The position numbers and the translations under genes were made by a program. From assembly GCA_029224185.1 (NCBI GenBank), contig CM055202.1:2617782-2681781 (forward strand): 64,000 bases of DNA, in the 5' to 3' direction. This DNA is from Karalla daura. Lineage: Eukaryota > Chordata > Actinopteri > Chaetodontiformes > Leiognathidae. This document shows positions 1 through 13,379 of this stretch, in pieces (the stretch's first letter is position 1; each line of letters opens with the position of its first letter). Below the pieces are notes generated by a model, which worked only from the letters and a program-made list of their open reading frames with translations, searched no databases and was not told the DNA's origin.

Positions 1-75
1 TATTATTATGAGGGCACTTTGGGCTCTTTTTACTTGAACAGAGCTCTGTAAATAAAGTTTGATTTGACTCAATGT
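1..75 (+). repeat. 3' tail fragment of a dispersed fish repeat
   Basis: The stretch with 'GAGCTCTGTAAATAAAGTTTGATTTGA' character (at about 42-68) looks like the 3' end of a common teleost retroposon-type repeat, judged from memory. It is cut by the left edge. Confidence 0.35.
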
Positions 76-1154
76 GATTGGAGAGGAGTGTGAGACCTGC
101 TGGAGGAGGTGGAGGAGGTGGAGGAGGCCACCGTCAGGTTCAGGAGCAGCTTTTAAGTCCTGACAGAACAGGAATTACATCATGTGCTCCGTGTCCCTTT
201 GGCCTGTGACGGAGCTTAAAAGGCGCGGCGTGGGATGAGCGTAATAACATAAAGTCCCTCAGATAAAGCTGCAGACCGGTCAGAGCATGTCAGCGGACGC
301 TTAATAAGCTTTGCTCAGTAACAGCGAGCAGCATATATTCCAATCCTATTAAAACTTCTCCACCTCTCAACTCTCTTTCCTTCGGCCTCCTTCCACAATC
401 CGTTTTCTTCTCTGAGATGCTAAAGGTGATGTCATTTCCTGAAGCCTAATTGGATGTTGTTAAACTGTCCACGCCTCCATGCCTTATCAGTTAAATTGTC
501 TCTTTAATGAGATTGAACTTTCCCTACGATGCAGTCTTGATATTTCAAAAACTTCCCTCCTGAAGGATTTCATGTAGAACTTTCCGGCATGATGAGCGAG
601 TCAAAGTTTTACTTAAAACTGCTGTTTCCTTCTTTCATTTCAAGTGGTTTCATGCTTATAGGCAGGGGGTAGGCGTGTGCAGCATTGAAAACTGTTTCCA
701 GCTCTCCTCAGTTGTGAGAAAATCCACCTGCCAGCGTTTCTCAGTACAAAGAAGAAATCACCTGCTGAGCTGTCGCGGACCTCCTCCACCTCTGGTGCAA
801 AGATGCAGCGACACTTTTTGTCGAATCTGCAATGACAAAGATTTTCTTTTCACCGTACAAAAACAGCTTATCTTGGGTGCCCGTGTAGGCGATAACATAC
901 AGTAGTCAGAACTTCAGTTCTGCTCTGAATTATCTCTCCAGCATGGAGTTGTCGAGTGAAGGGCTTCTCTGCTGTAACTCTAAGAGAAACAAACCAGTGT
1001 GTTTGGCTTTTTGGCCCCATAGACCTCACATCTGCGACTAATGTGATCCCTGCCTTTAGCCAGATTATATTTTTATTGGGGAGTGGTTTTTGCTCAACTT
1101 CTTATTGAAGTCAACTCTTGTCTCTTCACATCGAACAAAACTTTCACCTTTTAC

Positions 1155-1300
1155 CACAGATCAGGATCAGTTAGGATCTTGACTTGTTATTTGACTTGTT
1201 ACCCAAAGGTCTCAGGTTCAAATCAGGTTCAAATCCCTGAGTGCTAAGCAAGACAGCTCCTGAATCTTCCTAATCTTCCGTACTCCCAGAATTTCACCAT
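1155..1300 (+). repeat. tRNA-derived SINE-like fragment
   Basis: Around 1170-1240 the order GTTAGGATCTTGAC, CCCAAAGGTCTCA, GGTTCAAATCCCTGAG resembles the tRNA-related head of common teleost SINEs, with GGTTCAAATCC matching the pol III B box. The B-box region carries a small duplication (GGTTCAAAT twice, 1214-1235). The copy is old and probably inactive. Confidence 0.5.
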
Positions 1301-2394
1301 TGAGGGAGTTATGAGGGGATAATCTTCCCTATGAGGCTGCTTGTACTTGATGGAGCCTCTTCTGGGAAAAACAGCTCACTAATATAGAACGATTCACTAT
1401 TTACTCCTTCTCTCTGTTGTTAACATGCTAGTGTTAACGTCTTTGTCTGTTATTCAACAAATCCAGGGTAGAGGTGATTTTTTTCATTCTAGGCATCTTT
1501 TTTAAGGTGAAATATTATGCTAATTTTAAGCAAAAACAAGATGGATTCTTGGGGTCTAAGAATTGTCCACTGGGATACTTCAGTGCTATTCTGGCAGCCA
1601 TCTTGAGAGCCTGTCCCTTTAAATACTAATGAGCCACTTCAAGCTCCGCCCACCTTTGCTTCACGCTACCATGGCACCGGTTAAGAAATGGCTGCGGTGG
1701 TAGTATGGATGGATGTGTTACATAACAAAATGTAAAGACATGCTTCATGATTTAGACAGATTCTGATTCTTCATTGTTTTTTTATAACTGACACTTAAGG
1801 GAACCAAAATCTTGAAAAATTTGGCAGATTTTTTTAGCTTGGATGGCAGTGCTAATGGTGTTTGGGACAGATGAGCTATTTTTCTGCAGCAGTCCCTTCA
1901 GCTTTTTGTTTTACCCGCTTTTTGGGCAATTTACACAAGTTTTGATTAATATTGTGACTCATTTGGAGCCACGGCTTTGGCCTCCGGTAGATCCATTCTC
2001 GTCTTTCTCAGTTTTTTGGTCTCTTGAAACACCTATGTATGTATCTGTGTAGCTGCTGAGTGCTCCTCTCTGTTCGATAGCTCTCTCTCGCTGTGTCTGG
2101 AGGATGTTGGGTGCTGCATGGAGAAAGATTTATATAGCTTTCTCCTCTGGAAACAAACCACTAAAAGCAATACAGTGAGAGCAGAGAGGCAACCAAAAAT
2201 AGTAGTCTATGAAAGACTGTGGTGAAGCTTACTGTGAAGCTGAAGAAGACATGGGGAGCTAGGACTCTCCGGGGGTTCGGCACCTTTAAGATTATTTTAA
2301 TATTGTAACCAGAAGTCCTGATAATTCAGGGAGACTTTGCTTTCCTTCATTGTGTGTGTAGTTCTCAAGTTTCTTTCTACTTCCCTAACGGATG

Positions 2395-2505
2395 CAGTAT
2401 GTCAATCAGAGACTCTAAATTGTTTCTACTTATGAGTATGAAAGTGAATGGTGTGTATGTGCATGTATCCTGTGATAAACTTCAGATGACAGACCTTAGT
2501 GAAGC
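2395..2505 (+). repeat. Fragment of dispersed repeat family L
   Basis: 'GACTCTAAATTG...GTGAATGGTGTGTATGTGCATGTATCCTGTGATA' order matches a very common teleost retroposon-type fragment in which that phrase precedes 'CTGGCGACCTGTCCAGGGTG'. Further copies in this window are at 18310-18615, 25945-26130, 32690-32965, 46770-46842, 56840-57040 and 62010-62170. Confidence 0.5.
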
Positions 2506-3673
2506 ATAAATACTACTCTACATTCTTCTGACAATTGCATCTTGGTGGGTATGAGTCTTCAAGGCCCATTTCTCGACTACTCTCTTCATCCACTGGGAGG
2601 CAGCACTGAGTCCGAGGTCTACTTCGCTCAGAAACAAGCATGGCGTCGATGTGACGAGGCAAAGGGAGGCAGCGCAGAAGATGGTGGTGGTTTGTGGGCG
2701 GCCATTAAACCCATCCTCTTCCTGTTTAAATTCTTCTTCGTGTTCTTCTTCGTTCTTTTCCGACTACTGTGAGCTACAGTCCTAGTGGTGGGTTAGCGTA
2801 TCGACGCGTCTGTTAGATCACAGACAATAGATTGAGTTACGCATGAAATGAACCTCAAAAGCACTTTAAATGGCAGAAAGCAAGTCATAACTGGTTAGCA
2901 TTTTAGTATTTATTGAGTGGCGCACCAGTCCAGGTGCAGAGCACTGGGAGATGGTTGGAGGATGAACCAACGTCAGGCTGCTGCTCTGCGCTCTGCTTCA
3001 CGCATCCACCAAACTATGGCAGCACACTGCTTCCAGCACAATCACATGCGCTTTGATTTTCCCAGATAGGGGGGCAATCAGAGATGCGTTCAGGTCAAAC
3101 AATAAAAACACTCAGAATACTGAATCTCAGAGGTAAGAGAGGAGGCTTGAGAGCAGCATTCACGTTCCCTACTGAACTGAATTTGTGTGATTTGAAGCTG
3201 TTTCCTCTGAAGAGGCAATTTGGGCCTCGGCTGCATCAGGCGGCCTGATTGCATGCACTTGCCAGTTTTTGCGGACCGGATGCCAACGTGTGCAAAAAGC
3301 AACACTTTTCCTACTGTAATTAGGAATCATCCGCAGGACGCTGGTAATTTAAAAATGGCTTGTCCGGGCTGTCATTGTTTCTGGGCAGAGCGTGTGCAAC
3401 ATGCCGATCAAACCGGCAGGTGACTCACACGGCTGATTCACTGATTGAAATCATAGTATTTGAGCTTCGATCATTTGTCAACGTTTGCTTCTCTTCTCTG
3501 AAAGCGCCGGGGCTTTCAGACACCAGGCAAAGTGTCCGGGATCCTGTGATGCATCCTTTTTCTCATCGCTCTCGAATGCTCGATTGAAGGCAAATGAATC
3601 AAAGTAGCAATCCTGCAGCAGCTCTTTGCCACACTCCTCTGTGCATCCAGATAGACCGGAGTGTGTAAGTGCA

Positions 3674-3699
3674 TGTGTGTGTGTGTGTGTGTGTGTGTG
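3674..3699. repeat. (TG)n microsatellite
   Basis: 13 units. Confidence 0.95.
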
Positions 3700-5065
3700 A
3701 TATCATCTCGTGGTTAACCATCCCGCCTCTCAGAGACACTGCAGCTCGGGCCTGCAGTCCTCTGAATGCTTATCCATCAGGATGGGTTATTTTCTCTCCT
3801 CCCACACAGAGCAGGCAGGGATTTGGCAGTGCCGCGTGTCGTCTCCCTTGCCTTTTTTTTCTCCCCCTCTTCTCCTTTGTTTCACTGTCTCCTCCTGCTT
3901 TCTTCCTCCTGTCCCCTTTCGTCTCCCCTCTCTGTCAAACCTCTAAAGAGCTTGAAAGCGATTCCCCTCAGATCCTCCTCTTAATCCTGTCGCCTGCTCC
4001 AGTTTGTGTTCTCCTCCTTTTTTCTGTTTTTGACGTGAATGTGTGAATGCATGGGTGTGCAAATGTTGATTTCATACTACAAGTCGCTCTCTTTTCTGCG
4101 TTTCTGAGTTTTTTCTTGCCCCACAATTTACCAAAGAAGAGAGAGACAGGGAAAAGCTTGCTCCCAGAAAGTGCAATTCAGTGAAAACACCAGAGCTGAA
4201 CGCACAGCAACCACCATTACAGCGATTTAACAGTATCAAGAAGAAGATTGATCGTATCATTACCTGCAGAAAGGTGGACACATCATATTAGTTCAGAAGA
4301 AAGAGTGGGGGAAAATAAAAACGAGTAGACATTTCCAAAAGTAAAATTTAGCTTGATCTTGATCTTTTAAATTTTTACTAGGTGATTTTTACTATTTGTT
4401 AACCACCTGATTCAGCTGACAAATATAAAGAATTTGACTTAATACTTTGCATTTTTGAATATAGACATGTTTTTAGTTGAGTATGTCATTTTATGTAGTG
4501 TGGTTGTACATAATTGGACAGAAGGACTGTAGAAGCCTCTGTATGACTGAGAGTGAATGTGTGAATGCGTCTTGCATTCATATAAACTGGAAAAGTGCTG
4601 TATAGGAACCACTTTAACACTCTATAACCCTGTGTTATATAGAAACATTTCACATGTTCATCAGAAAAGCTCCAGTAACACAAAAAAGGATAATACAAAG
4701 TCCTTACTCGATTCCAAGAGGAGATAGTAATGAAGCTGCAGTATTTTATGCACCAACCTGTTCATCCTCACTTGTTCTCTGCCTGTAGGTGTGAAGCTCT
4801 CAGACCTGCTGTAGAGAGATTATTTTCACATCAGCTTTTATAGGAGAATAACAACAAGTCTATTCAGAGCCAAAGATGCACTACAGGTCCTAAAAGATCA
4901 TCATGTCCTCATTCATATGTAAATTTAGAATTTTGTTATGTAGCTCAAAATCTAGTGAAACTGAGCAAAGACAGAATGTGATGTACCCACCTCCAAAACT
5001 GTTTGCATCTACACGCTCAGCTCAGGTCTGGAAGTAAATGAAGGCACGCAACTGTGAGTCTGCAC

Positions 5066-5163
5066 CAGTTTGGTTCCCAGTTTGCAGCATTTTGGTTAAA
5101 ATCAGTGTTCTATAGGGTCCATATTAACACCAGAGAACAAGGACAACTAGTTCATTCGACCAT
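5066..5163 (+). repeat. Partial copy of dispersed repeat family A
   Basis: GTTTGGTTCCCAG, then TCTATAGGGTCCATATTAAC, ACCAGAGAACAAGGACAACT and TTCATTCGACCAT align with the 3' half of the copies at 47866 and 48079. Confidence 0.6.
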
Positions 5164-6609
5164 TGTACAATAGATCCTCTTTTTCTATTTGTCTGTATGA
5201 GGTTTGGAACCATTGGAGTGTAAACTCTGAAGAAAAACCATCAGAGCTTCTTGTGGTCCCACCATCCCGTTTGTTTCCAGATCCATCCTGTGAAGAAAGG
5301 CTCTGTGATGTGTGGAGCGAGACGCGTACGTACTCCATCCTTGTAGTGAGCTCCTACATCCTTGTAGCGCTCAGTGGAACTGACTAATGGCCAAGCCCTT
5401 AATAAGAGATGTCGGGTGGAAACTATTCTCTCTGTAATGTTGCGCCCCGGTTGGTTGGTCTGTGATATAATCCACTCTTCGTAACCATGCAGCTGGAAAA
5501 CTAACTCTCCTCATCAAACTGTGCAGAAGCTGCACAGCATCTGATGAATAAGTACCTCATGCTGATGTGAGGTCGAATAAATGCTTTTTTTGTAACTTCA
5601 ACAACAACTACAACAACAGCAAATAGGTTAATATCTTTAGTTAGGTTAATAGCTTTATTAGGTTAATAGCTTTAGTTTAATTAGGAGTTGGTAACTAAAC
5701 AATATTGATAATTAATGATGAGTAGTGGTGTGGTTTCCACTTCCAAGCCACACGTTTCACCATCATTATTTTTGTATTTCTTGAGCTTTTATGGAAACTA
5801 CATGTGTAATCAATAAGGGCCCCGATACTGAGCCCTGAGGAACCCCCTGTTGTTTTCTAGGCAGGTCATTAACCACGAGTGTCAAGCTTCCCTCCTACCA
5901 ACCAAGCGTTAAGTGTTCAATGGAATGAAATATATTTTCAGATGTTCTGATAACATTAAAAGACATTGCTCATTTCCTGTTGCAGCTGTGTAATTCCTCC
6001 GTGGGCGCCAGTCAAACGACCGATCTGCTGATTAGTCTCCAGCCTCTCACACCGACCCCCGGCTCCCTCTTGAAAGGAGCAGGAATTAGCCGCTCTACCT
6101 GCAGACATCCTGAACAGAAAATTGGAAGGAGGCTCACGCTCGCCTGCATACACTCTGTGACCTTGAATAAATAAGCTCTTACTAAATTTCACCTCGCCGG
6201 TGGACCGATATTCCCTGCGAGGGTCTGGCGCTGGGCTCCTGCTGCTGCTGCAGACTCTGGCCCACTTTGAGGCCGCTGGTGACTTCCTATCTGGGCTATC
6301 ATTGATCCCAAGGCAGTTGCATGTTAATGTTTGAGCCAGGTGGGGGGGGTTCCTTCGTCACTTTCTATCCATCTCACTCTGTCTCGCTCCATTATCCCAA
6401 AGACAGTGAGCGGCTGTAATTCCCTGAATGTCTGAGAGGAACACGCTCGCTTCTAAAAGCTCCTCAGAGGAGGAGGAGGGTGTGAGGACCGGTAGTGGAA
6501 GGAGGTTCTCACTTCACCCTGGCTGGTTTGTATGTCACCATCATGTTAAGTTATGTTGCAATTCAACATCAGTGCCTGCGCTGCAATTTATCTGGGACCT
6601 GCAAAGATG

Positions 6610-6800
6610 AAAAAATAACCTGGTTAGATACTTTATCTGAAGAGTTTTCTTTTAGGTGTACAACTACACTATAATTTTAAATCAAGCACATCGTAGTGAA
6701 ATTATCCTGCTGCATGGACAGATTATTTCACTCTCTTTGAGAACTTTCTGACCTCAGATTTAGTGGTTTTAACTTGTCTATAGACACTCCTTTTCTCACT
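6610..6800 (+). repeat. Partial copy of dispersed repeat family C with palindromic core
   Basis: AGTGAAATTAT at 6695 and ATTATTTCACT ending at 6732 form an inverted repeat around CCTGCTGCATGGACAG. It is followed by CTCAGATTTAGTGGTTTTA. The same order recurs near 33140 and 39500. Confidence 0.6.
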
Positions 6801-7400
6801 TTGGTGAGCTACATTACTTATATCATTTATTCAATACTTTGGTATCACCGGTAACATTCAGGTATATTGATTTGGTACGTTCTTGTTCCTAGAGTAACAG
6901 GAGGGAACGGAGTGATGCTTTGTGCTGGGATTATTTAACTGCAGAATAAGAAGTTTTTGTTCTTTGGGTTTATTTACAAGTTTTGTTGAGAGTAAAGGGG
7001 AACTGACACCATAACGTCGTATGTGGAGGGGTGTGACATGATGAGTGAGTGAATGAATGAATGAGACCTCACAGACCCCTGTGACAGTGTTTGTGTATAA
7101 AATGGGTCCAGAAAATGACCAAATGAAAATAGAGAGAGAGGATTACTTCTCAGCTGGCCTCCTCTGAAGTAGAGGAGGAGCAGCGTAATCTGAGCCTGTG
7201 TCAGGATGTCCATTCTCCCGTGCTGCTGATGTTATCTGCCCGGGCGTGAATAGATGCAGAACCGGGTCACCTTGTGATCGGATCATCTGTGAGGTGTAAA
7301 TGCAGAGAGGAGGCTCCGCCCCACAGCAGGTCAGAGGTCGCCTCGCACTGTCTCCTTCTGTTATCTCCACCCGCCCGGCGAAGAGGCGCAGAGACGCACA

Positions 7401-7450
7401 CCCTCCTCCTCCTCCTCCTCCTCCTCCTCCTCCTCCCCCTCCTCCCCCCA
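7401..7450. repeat. (CCT)n microsatellite
   Basis: About 12 CCT units followed by a C-rich tail. Poly-Gly/Leu/Pro frames here are artefacts. Confidence 0.95.
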
Positions 7451-9379
7451 GATCCACCTGTGTAACAGCCAGGTGCAGATCTGATCAACGAGCAGGCGGT
7501 TGTTATTATTAAGAGAAAGCAGTTATTAATAGCAGATATCCCAGGCTGCGATCAGATGTCATTATAGATAAGGTATCGGCCGGTGTGATAGCGGCTGTCA
7601 GACACAGATGAAGTACACCAGGCTGATCCACGGCCCGATAAGGCACAGGCAAAACATCCAGATGTGCAGCTCCAACACCTGGCCTCGCAAACTGCCCTGC
7701 TCCACTGTCTTACATCAGACTGTTAACATTAATGGAGATAAACACTCACACGTGTAGTCTCTGTGCTCTGGAGTGCTACTGTAGGTTTGGGACTCATCAC
7801 TGGCTGGAGCATCCCCTGCTTCCACAAGGTTTCCTGTCATTTATTACGCCGTTTTTTTCAGGTTTGTCATCTTTTTAAAGCATCGACCTGACTTCACAGA
7901 CCCCTGAGGGATGGTGTCACAGAGTCTTTGCAGACTTTTTGTTTGTAGTTTGTAAAGGCAAAAAATCACTGTAAGTTGTGTGTTCACTGTTGCATATATT
8001 TAAAAATATTTGGTCATGTATGACCCAGACTAGGCGGAACATCCATGGATTTCCTCTTATTAGCTTCAAAGTGCTTCCTTCCCAGCTCACCTTACACCAA
8101 ACACAGCTACAGTTATCCACCGTGGGTTCAGATCCAGATGTGACATGAGCCTGGACAGCTGTACGGAGCGCAGGAGATGCTCGCCTCTTCCTGGGCTTCT
8201 TTCTGGTGGCGGGGATTCAATGTTGCACCCAGTGTCAAACAGCGCCTGAGGGCTCTGGGAGCCCTTTGCTCTGCAGCCAGGCTGCGGCTGCCTCTGTTTA
8301 TCCACCACTCGCAGAATGCAGAAAGCGGCTTTCTGAGGAGCCAGGACGCAGCCTTTGATCAGCCGGGGCGGGACCGAGCTTCCCCCTCTGCAAAGATCCA
8401 CAGGCCGTATTGATTCTGAATAATGCCTCGCATCTCCTCCAAGCTGCATACATGCATAATTTAACTTGATTATGTGCGGAGCAGAGGCATGTCTGTGGCG
8501 GGTTTTGCTTACGTTCTGAAGTGTTTGTTTTTCCGGTGGAGGAGGGGAGAGATGGCTGCTGAGAGGACGGGAGTAGACAGAGGAATGCAGAGCACTTCGC
8601 TCCGGGTTCTTGTTTTACTGTCTCGTTTCTGCGAAAGGTTAAAGTCATTTAATCTGTGTTGATTTATTTTGGCTGAACATGTGATTCTATAGGCGCATTT
8701 CTATTACAGTTTTTTGCTAAATAGAAGCAATATTTCTAAAATGTCAAAGTACGGTTGCTGCATGTGTTTCCATTGAAGGGTATTTTCATTCACAAGCTGC
8801 AATTCTTGTTAAAGAAAGCAATAAAAAACATGTCTTTTAAGACTCTACTTTGAGGAAGATGTTCGAAACATTTTGCGTTTACATGGTTTGATCAGATAAT
8901 TCACTTTGATTTAGAAACAGTTCAGACTCTCTCTGTCCACATCTGTGAGCTGCTCATGTGACCCCGGTGATGTCAGGACATAAACTTCTATATCTGCAGG
9001 TCTGTGAAACAAACTATGGAAACTGTTTTTGGCGGTTCTTTGGGACTCTAATTGTTTCTATGAGCAGATTTCATTGCGACATTAAGATTTTGTACATTTC
9101 TAGGGTCGATGGAAGCGTTACAACAGACGTTGGGAGTGAATCACTCAGTGAATTAAAGAAGTGTCTCGTTTGTCTGGATTTTATTCTGTAATACCCCAGT
9201 TTCCAAAAAGTGCATTTTCAAAGTTCCTTAAACTCTGTTTGCTCAAATCTCAAGTCCATTATTTCTCTGAAACATAATGTAAGTGCAGTCATTTTCATTG
9301 TAGTTTTCAGCACAAAATTCCATCTTTTGGATGTCGTTTCTAGTGTTTCAGGTGGCTGCTTTCCCTCTATAATTCATAG

Positions 9380-9745
9380 AACATAGAATTATTTTCCCCA
9401 AAATATATTTTCTGACTTATCTGCGGCCTCTCTTTCTCTTTGCTCAGCTCAAAGCCTATATTAAAGTGACTCTCTAAAAAACAACTTTACCTCCTGAAGT
9501 CCAATCATTTCCATCACAGTCTCTGGCACTTAAAGTGCAAACTTCTCTCTGTGTGGGACTATTTCAATGCTGGAGTGGGTGTTTCTTGTTGCCAAATAAT
9601 TATTTTTCCAGAAGTATGTTTTCCAGCTTCCCTACACTCCCTCTTTACTCAGTTAAAAGCTTATTTATTCTTAAAAAAACATCTTACCTAAGATTCAGAG
9701 TTTTCTATTTCCTCTATTTTCTTTGGGACTATTTTCTGTGGGGGA
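9380..9745 (+). repeat. Old tandem duplication, offset about 205 bp
   Basis: ATTATTTTCCCCAAAATATA, TTGCTCAGCTCAAAGCC, AAAAAACAACTTTACCTCCT and GTGGGACTATTTC (9388-9560) reappear as ATTATTTTTCCAGAAGTATG, TTACTCAGTTAAAAGC, AAAAAACATCTTACCTAAG and TTGGGACTATTTTC (9598-9735). The copies are clearly diverged. Confidence 0.5.
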
Positions 9746-9774
9746 TGGATCCTCATCTGTTGCAGCAGGATGGT

Positions 9775-9776
<2 letters not shown>

Positions 9777-9819
<43 letters not shown>
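9777..9819. repeat. (GT)n microsatellite
   Basis: About 21 units. Confidence 0.97.
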
Positions 9820-9821
<2 letters not shown>

Positions 9822-10167
9822 ACAGCGTGACTCACTTATGGTCCTGTGTGACCCAGAGCAATAAGATCAGGATTTAGACACACACTTTACTTATTAGTCA
9901 GATTGAATCGTCGTTGGATTAGATTTTTTGGATCTGGATCTGAGGAACACGAGAGCGGCAGCCGCACGTGCTCCACCTGCAACGTGTTTCTGCTGCGGCT
10001 AAAAACGTCCTGGCAGCGACAGGTGCCTGCTGGAGGCTCCATCCAGCTCACCACTGCTTCAGAATATGAGCCGAGGCCGAGCCTGCCTCCCCCTCCTCCT
10101 CCTCCTCACCCACTAACACTCTGCTCACTCACTGCTCTCTCATTGTTATCATGGAGGGGGAAGCACC

Positions 10168-10200
10168 AGGCTTTATTGATCCCTGAGGGAAATTCCACTG
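10168..10200 (+). repeat. Short fish retroposon tail (TTTATTGATCCCTGAGGGAAATTC type)
   Basis: GCTTTATTGATCCCTGAGGG with AAATTCC is a phrase I know from the 3' ends of common teleost repeats. A shorter relative, CTTTATTGATCCCTTTTGG, is at 42845-42863. Confidence 0.5.
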
Positions 10201-10712
10201 TTTGGTTTTCCAGCAGGTGTTGTCCAGGCCGCTGTTCGGAGTCAGAGCTTCAGTCCGGCTCTGGTGGGCTCGAGCCACCGGAACACGGATGCTGTTCACA
10301 TCGGAATCGTTTAATGATCCAACACAAATCTAACAGAGTTTCGTAGCTTTTCCTTAACTTTCTAAATGGTTGAAATTGCAAAACAGTAATAAGTTAGAAC
10401 TTATGGGCATCCATCCATAAACCTGACGTGACTTTTTACATGACTCTACATGTCTATGATGACGTGAACACTGGCTCATTCTTGCAAAATTATTAATTAA
10501 TTAACAAAAATTGTGGTGAGGAGAAGTTACAGTGTGTCCATCCATCCATTCAGAATAGAATAGGATAAGCCTTTACGTGTCCCACAACAGGGGAATAGTG
10601 GGCCTGTGGTTGTGGTTTGCGGCTGGTCTTCGATATTTTTCATTTCGATGTCCGTCACTGTTAAAACGTGAGCTTGCAAATGGGACGATTATGAAAGCAC
10701 TCTGCTGTTCAG

Positions 10713-10715
<3 letters not shown>

Positions 10716-10760
<45 letters not shown>
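10716..10760. repeat. (GT)n microsatellite
   Basis: About 22 units. Confidence 0.97.
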
Positions 10761-10761
<1 letters not shown>

Positions 10762-10884
10762 AGTCAGACCCTGCAGGTCGGAAAGGTTTGGGGAAGCTGT
10801 GCTGGTTCCTGGCGACAGGTCAGAGAGTGGCAGAGTGAATTATTAATGGCTTCCAGAGACATTGCGTGCGAGAGAACACTCTGC

Positions 10885-10911
10885 ACTCTCTCCACTCTCT
10901 CTCTCTCCCTC

Positions 10912-10942
<31 letters not shown>

Positions 10943-10960
10943 CCCTCTCTTGCTCTCTCT
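10885..10960. repeat. (CT)n microsatellite with CCCT interruptions
   Basis: 75 bp of CT with three CCCT breaks. Confidence 0.95.
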
Positions 10961-11061
10961 ATTTCAAACACACACAGACACACACCCGTCTGTCCATCAC
11001 GTGTGCATAGAAACATTACCAGTACCTCCTCACAGTTCACCAGTTCATCACCCTGAATCCC

Positions 11062-11155
<94 letters not shown>
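11062..11155. repeat. (AC)n microsatellite
   Basis: 94 bp with one CGCG break near 11098. Together with the GT array at 11287-11326 it forms potential inverted pairing partners. Confidence 0.97.
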
Positions 11156-11156
<1 letters not shown>

Positions 11157-11284
11157 GCTCACACAAGGTTCACGTGTGTGTTTCACATCATTGAGGCTTC
11201 ACCTTGGCTGCAGCTATTGTTTACACCTCTTGGGCCCAAACTCCTCCACACTAAAGTTTATTGTTGGGATGTGACGATGTATTA

Positions 11285-11286
<2 letters not shown>

Positions 11287-11324
<38 letters not shown>

Positions 11325-11326
11325 CG
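11287..11326. repeat. (TG)n microsatellite with CGTGCG end
   Basis: About 17 units. Confidence 0.97.
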
Positions 11327-11477
11327 TAGAGGCAAGCCTTACTTGTTTTGCTTGCTGTAAAGAGCAGTCAAGAACAGCATTTGGAACATCTGAAATTCAC
11401 ATTTAACTTAAACTCCACATTTAATGCTCTTTGTTGATGGAGGTCATGTGTAGATAGGTGAGACCTAGACAAACAGA

Positions 11478-11612
11478 CAGACTATTGATCCTTGTTCTGT
11501 GGTGTTAACATAGAAGCTATGGACAGTGGTTTCATCAGAAATGCCTCACATGCTGTTTCATAGTCGTTTCTTGGTATCCTGGTGTCCTTTCATGGATATC
11601 TGGCAACTCCAC
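11478..11612 (-). repeat. Copy of dispersed repeat family A, reverse orientation
   Basis: Its reverse complement contains GGAGTTGCCAGATATCCATG, AAAGG, GGCATTTCTGATGAAACCAC and CCATAGCTTCTATGTTAACA, close to the copy at 47866-48055. Confidence 0.7.
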
Positions 11613-13379
11613 GAGACTTACCACCAATTAGCACTCACGTGAACAATCATATGATTTTGCATACCAGTTATGAAGCGATGCGTGCACATCCAGCTTTACA
11701 TGTTGTAATATCACTGTCAGTTTAAACAAATGTTGTATTCAACTACAGTCATTAGGCCTGTTTTTGTGTATTTATTTGTTTTACATTTACACTGTGATAA
11801 GTGGCTACTCTTCTCATAGTTCTTTTCCTTTATTGCATGCATGCAATGATGTGTTTCAGTCAGTCAGATGTTATCAGTGCATGTATGTTAAACATCTTTG
11901 AAAATTGCTGCAAGATCATGGAAAATTCCTGTAATTTTGCAAGTTAAAAGTTATTGCATATTTTTAAGCTGCTGTTTCACAGCATCTGAAATGTAAACAT
12001 GAATCAGGATGTGATGGTGTGTGTACTGGATATGGACTTGTCAGAGGAGAAGAAGCTTTTTTTCTTTCTGGTATTCGACCTCTGAGTGCCGTCTGTAGCA
12101 GACCTGTGTGTCTCAGCAGGAGTGTGAGCTGGCGTCTCCCTCCCCGCCGGGTGGAGTTCACCCTCATTAGGATTTCACTCGGCTTGGCCCCCTCCCCGTA
12201 CCTCCCCACCCCCCACCCCCCTTGATGATATCAACATGTCACAGTGGGATAACACAGCATGTAATAGCTGCAGAGCTGGGTGACGTAGCAGCATCAGCGG
12301 GGGTCCTCTGTGCTCCCTAATCCGAACCCTGTTGCATAAAATTGAATTAATGAATGAATTCTCGCCGGATGCCGATGCAGGTCCACTCTGCGTTCATCCC
12401 ATCTAATGACATAATTACAGTCATTACTTTGATACACAGACGCAGATTAAAACATACATTAGACGAGCGCTGATATCCTAGCTGTTATGGTTCAGCTGTT
12501 CAGGGGCTCGCCCCCCCCCACCGCCACCCTGACATGGAAATTTCTACCCACGGTCGGAGTCTTTGTGGCTCTGGGCGAGCTGCATTTCACTCGGAGCGGC
12601 TGTGATTGTGAAACATTTCACAGAATGAGCTCGGATAGTTTGGCCCGCGTCCTGATGAAAGAGGCCTCTGTAGGTCGCGTGGAGCGTCTGATGTGCTTAC
12701 ACCCCAGAGGGGAAAAAATAAAAAAGTAAAAGCCGAATCGTGAAACAAATCAAACATTCTGATGTCGCTTGTGTCGTGCTGATAAGTTAAAGCTGTCTGT
12801 AAAAGCGCTTTTTTGAGTTCAAAACATGGATTAAAAATGGAATAAATACATCAGTGGCTGGTTAATTAATGCACATGACAGACATAACCTTCCTTCAAAG
12901 GTTTCATTTCACTCTTGAAAACAACAGTTCTTATCGGACTCAGACTCGGCTCTGCTCGCTTCTGTTCCGACGGTCAGTACGAGGGAGGTTTCAGATCGGC
13001 GGCCTCTCTCCTGCAGTCATCTGGCCTTTCATGAAAGAGGAGCGCCATCAAAGACATAAATCAGCACGCGAGCGCCGCATGGGTCAGACTGAGGGTAAGA
13101 AAACACCCCCGACTCTGTCGACTCGTCCAGATTAATCAGGAAGGACGGCCTCAGACTGGTCAGCCAGGCTCTCTGACGCGTCCAGTCATATGTAATATAA
13201 GTTGTTTTATTTCAATCACTGATGATTAGATGATTTGAGCATAAAAAATGGAGAATGGTTTTAAGAAATTCCAATTCTCTGATTTCAGCTTCTTAAATGT
13301 CAACATTTTCTGGTTTCTCTGACAGGAAATTGATTGTTGTTGAGGTCAGGACAAAAAAAAAGATGTTTCAAGAGAATGG

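Noticed and set aside
2590..2603. CTCF-like word CCACTGGGAGGCAG
   Set aside because: Several mismatches at core positions; such words are frequent and also occur in dispersed repeats.
10843..11360. Cys-Val and Thr-His frames over AC/GT arrays, here and at 21.0, 38.8, 60.6, 62.1 and 63.9 kb
   Set aside because: Dinucleotide repeats produce these; no unique coding sequence around them.
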